Of a DNA stretch of 64,000 bases, positions 60,604 to 64,000 are shown in pieces. The position numbers were made by a program, and so were the translations under genes. The notes beneath the pieces are model-generated. The model saw only the letters and a program-made list of their open reading frames with translations, was not told where the DNA came from and did not search any database. This DNA is from JABDMH01 sp965222645 (lineage in GTDB: Bacteria > Bacteroidota > Bacteroidia > Chitinophagales > Saprospiraceae): positions 186,001 through 250,000 of the forward strand of contig OZ244968.1 in the NCBI GenBank assembly GCA_965222645.1, given 5' to 3'. Numbering within the stretch: position 1 is the stretch's first letter; every line of letters starts with the position of its first letter.

Positions 60604-61953
60604 TTAGATCACCTGGACAAGGCCATAAAGGGCTATTGCTACAGTCACTGCGATACTGATCCATAGTAAGACATCGTAGGATAGTCCGGGTATGAAATCC
60701 CGATCCAACCACCTATAGCGCAGACGTACCACGACCCATATCACGAGAAGCAAGATAATAGATGTTATAATTCCACCAGCTAAAACCATCACCACCGGAA
60801 GTTTTATAAACACAAAAATCAGTGCCCACAGAAATGGAAATATCCAACTGAGAATAGCAATCGATTTTCTCCTTTGGTAGGCATCCCGGAAATCTATCCA
60901 CCCCAGCTGTCCAAAAATATCGGAGAACTGCCTGGTCCAGGCTGCCAGAGCAGCAAATAATGTGGAAAATAAAACCATAAATGCTCCTATCATGAAAAAT
61001 GTTTTGGCCTGCGGTCCCAATGATTCTGTATACATGGTGGAGAGTGTTTCCACCATTGCATATCCCTCAGGAACATTACCCGCTTTGTGGAGAACAGCTG
61101 CACCTAATAGATAGAATGCGGCGGTCATCAGCGTGTAAACGACCATGGCCACAACAGCATCCAGCTGCATGACCTTTATCCAACCCCGGGCTCTTTTTTT
61201 CCAATCTTCGGAATCATCCGGCCTCCCTGTTTTTGCAGCATATCCTTTTTCCAGGCACCAGTAATTGTATGCGATAATCTCATCTCCTCCCACACCAGTA
61301 ATACCAAAGGCCCCAATAGCCACGGCGACGGTTTCTGGAGGTAAATTAAATCGAAGACCGTCCCAAATCTGATCCATTGAAATTGCATACTCCGTGTATT
61401 TAAGAAAATAGAGGCATAAAAAAGTAAATACCGTAAATACCCCGATCATGACCAGGGAGAATTTTTCAATAAAGCGGTAGTATCCTTTAAATATCATCAG
61501 GGCTACGACTATTGCAAGGCTGAAGGCAAAAACGCCAACCGTTATTTTCGGGACGAGCATACTCAATATTATCGCTACTCCACCAAGCACCCCTCCGACT
61601 TGCAGGATTTTTGTCAGCATTAGGATAAAAAACAACCAGACAGACCAATGTGCGTTTGCGAATCTGGATCCCGGCATCTTGTTGAAAACTTCCATGGGTG
61701 TATACCCTTGGAGGATAGTATGTTTGGCAAACTCGATTTGGAGCATCACCTTAATCAGGCAACTGAGGATAATAATCCAGAAAGTCACAAAGCCTGCCTT
61801 TGCACCCAAGGTGGTTGTGGCAATGAGTTCACCTGATCCCACAATAGAAGCTGACAGAATAAAGCCGGGGCCGAGGTATTTGATTCTGGACCAAAGAGAT
61901 GAAGGAGGAATGGCAATATCTGAGGGGTTATAGCTATAGCTGGAAGTTGACAT
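60604..61953 (-). CDS. NRAMP-family divalent metal transporter
   Basis: 449 aa from the second Met. About 11 membrane helices. The first has the helix-break region LGPGFILSASIVGSGELIATTTLGAKAG, where the usual NRAMP DPGN motif is replaced by SIVGSGE. This places it in the divergent NRAMP-related group whose metal specificity is uncertain. A conserved VGGDEIIAYNYWCLEKGYA loop lies near the middle. It is upstream of the M20 gene with a 90-bp gap. Confidence 0.85.
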   Translation of the reverse strand: MSTSSYSYNPSDIAIPPSSLWSRIKYLGPGFILSASIVGSGELIATTTLGAKAGFVTFWIIILSCLIKVMLQIEFAKHTILQGYTPMEVFNKMPGSRFANAHWSVWLFFILMLTKILQVGGVLGGVAIILSMLVPKITVGVFAFSLAIVVALMIFKGYYRFIEKFSLVMIGVFTVFTFLCLYFLKYTEYAISMDQIWDGLRFNLPPETVAVAIGAFGITGVGGDEIIAYNYWCLEKGYAAKTGRPDDSEDWKKRARGWIKVMQLDAVVAMVVYTLMTAAFYLLGAAVLHKAGNVPEGYAMVETLSTMYTESLGPQAKTFFMIGAFMVLFSTLFAALAAWTRQFSDIFGQLGWIDFRDAYQRRKSIAILSWIFPFLWALIFVFIKLPVVMVLAGGIITSIILLLVIWVVVRLRYRWLDRDFIPGLSYDVLLWISIAVTVAIALYGLVQVI

Positions 61954-61989
61954 CACGAGTAAAATAGGGAAAATTCTCCTTCAGTTGAG

Positions 61990-63500
61990 ATATTTTCCAC
62001 CAGCCATACCTACGGCACAGACAGGTCCATCAGACCATGATCAACTACTTGGACCGGGGATTTGGTTGCAAATTAGATTCGGCTGGCCCACAAAAATACC
62101 CATGTACCGTACCTACGGCACGGAGAGACACCTCAGAACACGTTCAACCTACATTAGGTCCCTACGGGACCAGGAACGCGATGGCTGTGTATAGGTGCGG
62201 TCCCGTTAGGGGCCAAATGTGGGTAATCCGTAACTGTGCATTAGGGATCGTGCCGTAGGTACGAAATGTGGAAGCTTCCTACTCCTGCATTCCCTTCCTA
62301 GCAGATGATCCTATGCTAAGGTGATCCCATGATATGGTGGATATCGCACATGCCGTACCTACGGCACGGAAAGGTCCAGTAGGACATAATCAACCCACAT
62401 TAGGTCCCTACGGGATGGCTGTGTATAGGTGCGGTCCCGTTAGGGACCAAATGTGGGTAACCCGTAACTTGCATTAGGGATCGTGCCGTAGGTACGAAAT
62501 GTGGGTCTCTCTCTCCGGCACACTCTTATCGCCTATGTTAAGAAGGCCATTGAGATGGTGGGTATCCCACATGCCGTACCTACGGAACGGAGAGGTCCAA
62601 CAGAACATAATCAACCCACATTAGGTCCCTACGGGATGGCTGTGTATAGGTGCGGTCCCGTTAGGGACCGAATGTGGGTAACTGGGGGGCTGTGGAGTAG
62701 GGGTCGTGCCTTAGGTACGAAATGTGGGTCTCTCTCTCCGGCATACTCTCTTATCACCTATGTTAAGAAGAGCCATTGAGATGGCGGGTATTACATGCCG
62801 TACCTACGGCACGAGAACAAAACCCAGACCTCTCTCCGGCATACTCTCTTATCACCTATGTTAAGGAGAGCATTGAGATGGTGGGTGTTACATGCCGTAC
62901 CTACAGCATGGCAACAAAAGCCAGACCTCTGATCAACCTACATTAGGTCTCTAGTGGACCAGGGAGGCGATTGCTGTGTTGTGGTAGGGGTCCCGCTAGG
63001 GACCAAATGTGGGTAACTGGGTGACTGTGAACAGGGATCGTGCCGTAGGTACGAAATGTGGCTCTCTCTCCGGCATACTCTCTCATCACATATGTTAGGA
63101 AGAGAAATTGCGATGGTGGGTTATACATGTCGTACATGCGGCTCGGAAAAGGTCCGCAGGACATAATCAACCTGCATTAGGTCCCCACGGGACCAAGGAG
63201 TTGATGGGTCCCGTTAGGGACCAAATGTGGGTAACTGGGTGACTGTGAACAGGGATCGTGCCGTAGGTACGAAATGTGGGTTTCTGTCTCCGGCATACTC
63301 TCTTATCACCTATGTTAAGGAGAGCATTGAGATGGTGGGTGTTACATGCCGTACCTACGGCATGGCAACAAAACCAAGCCTCTTGATTCAACCTAAAATA
63401 GGTCCCTACGGGACCAGGGACGCGATGGCTGTAGAAGTAGGAATCCCGTTTGAGACCAAGCCAGGGTACCCTTAGTTGCACTTGGGGTACGAAATGTGAA
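61990..63500. repeat. REP-like hairpin array beside a Y1 transposase
   Basis: About six imperfect units of roughly 220-245 bp. Each carries ATGCCGTACCTACGGCAT-like hairpins (for example 62350, 62571, 62794, 62891, 63346) and GGTCCC-TAC-GGGACC (near 62156, 62401, 62621, 63401). It also carries GGTCCC-GTTA-GGGACC (near 62430, 62655, 63206) and GTGCCGTAGGTACGAAATGTGGGT (near 62248, 62483, 63040, 63258). Open frames in it have no consistent coding pattern. The adjacency to a Y1/HUH transposase gene supports REP/RAYT-type elements. Confidence 0.8.
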
Positions 63501-63597
63501 CTCCACAGTTATGTGGTCTAAATTGACTCCTTGAATAGAACGGAATATAATCCAGAAAAGGATTTAGTAGATTTAGTATCAAATCAAATGTAAAAGC

Positions 63598-64000
63598 ATG
63601 GCTAATTCATACACTCAGATCCATATTCAGGCAGTATTTGCAGTAAAGAATCGGCAGTCATTAATTTCTAGGCAATGGTCGGAGGAATTATACAAATACA
63701 TTACGGGCATTATCCAAAAGTATAACCACAAATTGTTGCAAATCAACGGCATGCCCAATCACATACACATCTTTTTTGGTATGCGACCGACTCAGTCTAT
63801 CTCTGATCTCATGCAGGCTGTTAAGGGTGACTCTTCAGCCTGGGTGAATCGCCAAGGTCTGTGCCGTCAGCGTTTCTCCTGGCAAGAGGGCTACGGTGCC
63901 TTCTCCTATGCAAAATCTCAGGTAGAAACCGTAATCAGATACATCAAGAATCAAGAAGAGCATCATAAAACTAAGACGTTTCTACAGGAGTATCGTGAAA
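63598..64000 (+). CDS. IS200/IS605-type Y1 (HUH) transposase, RAYT-like, cut by window edge
   Basis: 134 codons visible from ATG 63598, open at the right edge. N-terminus MANSYTQIHIQAVFAVKNRQ, HUH-type metal motif His55-Ile-His57 (MPNHIHIFFGM), WQEGYGAFSYA, and the nucleophile Tyr115 (VIRYIKNQEEHH). It cuts single-stranded DNA at hairpins. The REP-like array directly upstream is the likely substrate, as in REP-associated tyrosine transposases. Confidence 0.93.
   Translation, partial: MANSYTQIHIQAVFAVKNRQSLISRQWSEELYKYITGIIQKYNHKLLQINGMPNHIHIFFGMRPTQSISDLMQAVKGDSSAWVNRQGLCRQRFSWQEGYGAFSYAKSQVETVIRYIKNQEEHHKTKTFLQEYRE

Noticed and set aside
61985..63481. Short reading frames in the REP-like region as genes
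   Set aside because: They translate hairpins and their complements on both strands, with no common start or conserved protein pattern.

Overview
The window looks like a chromosome segment of a Bacteroidota bacterium, probably Saprospirales-like. The evidence is a type IX secretion C-terminal signal, a TonB-dependent receptor with a carboxypeptidase-like regulatory domain, many Cys-lipoproteins, starts without clear Shine-Dalgarno sequences, and TAnnTTTG-type promoter boxes. TGA is used as an ordinary stop. This assignment is inferred from gene content only.

Layout. 1-8.4 kb: ffh (runs off the left edge), yidC, gpsA, ppk1 and a HEXXH lipoprotein. 8.4-10.9 kb: a TonB-type outer-membrane receptor broken by one in-frame TGA. 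11-15.6 kb: a coiled-coil protein coupled to a class V aminotransferase, then rimM, a lipoprotein and mnmA on the minus strand. 15.7-23.2 kb: a giant SGNH/dehydrogenase/HEAT/cytochrome c lipoprotein, a D-aminoacylase and an M48 protease. 23.2-41.8 kb: housekeeping and catabolic genes, including two SDR/TIM-barrel sugar-acid genes, a secreted His/Tyr/Gly-rich T9SS protein, a C1 peptidase, a Mrr-type nuclease, a trans-3-hydroxyproline dehydratase, pdhB, mpl and mnmD.

42.0-43.1 kb: a tRNA-Gly(GCC) gene followed by six exact-period 164-bp tandem repeats. Each repeat regenerates the last 16 nt of the tRNA and can fold into an outer stem enclosing three hairpins. 43.1-47.5 kb: a transglutaminase-like protein, two SDRs, a fatty acid desaturase and a remnant of an AbiEii-type toxin.

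47.55-56.34 kb: an 8.8-kb integrated element bounded by a 15-bp direct repeat (TGTACCCGGAGCGGG), whose right copy is the 3' end of tRNA-Leu(TAA). It encodes a tyrosine integrase, an excisionase-like HTH protein, an SF3-type primase-helicase, a VirE_N/PriCT primase, a lone HK97-fold major capsid protein and P27-like small terminase candidate(s), plus a membrane protein in antisense at the end. No portal, large terminase, protease or tail gene is visible. This is the layout of a capsid-encoding phage satellite and is the best candidate for a new system here. Paired GTCACT motifs at both ends, phased GTCCACA repeats and paired GTCGCT motifs look like its recombination and replication control sites.

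56.5-62 kb: rpsU, a LysE exporter, a DUF1080 protein, a frameshifted DUF6702-like gene, an M20 amidohydrolase and an NRAMP transporter. 62.0-63.5 kb: an array of REP-like hairpins, followed by a Y1 (HUH) IS200-type/RAYT transposase cut by the right edge.
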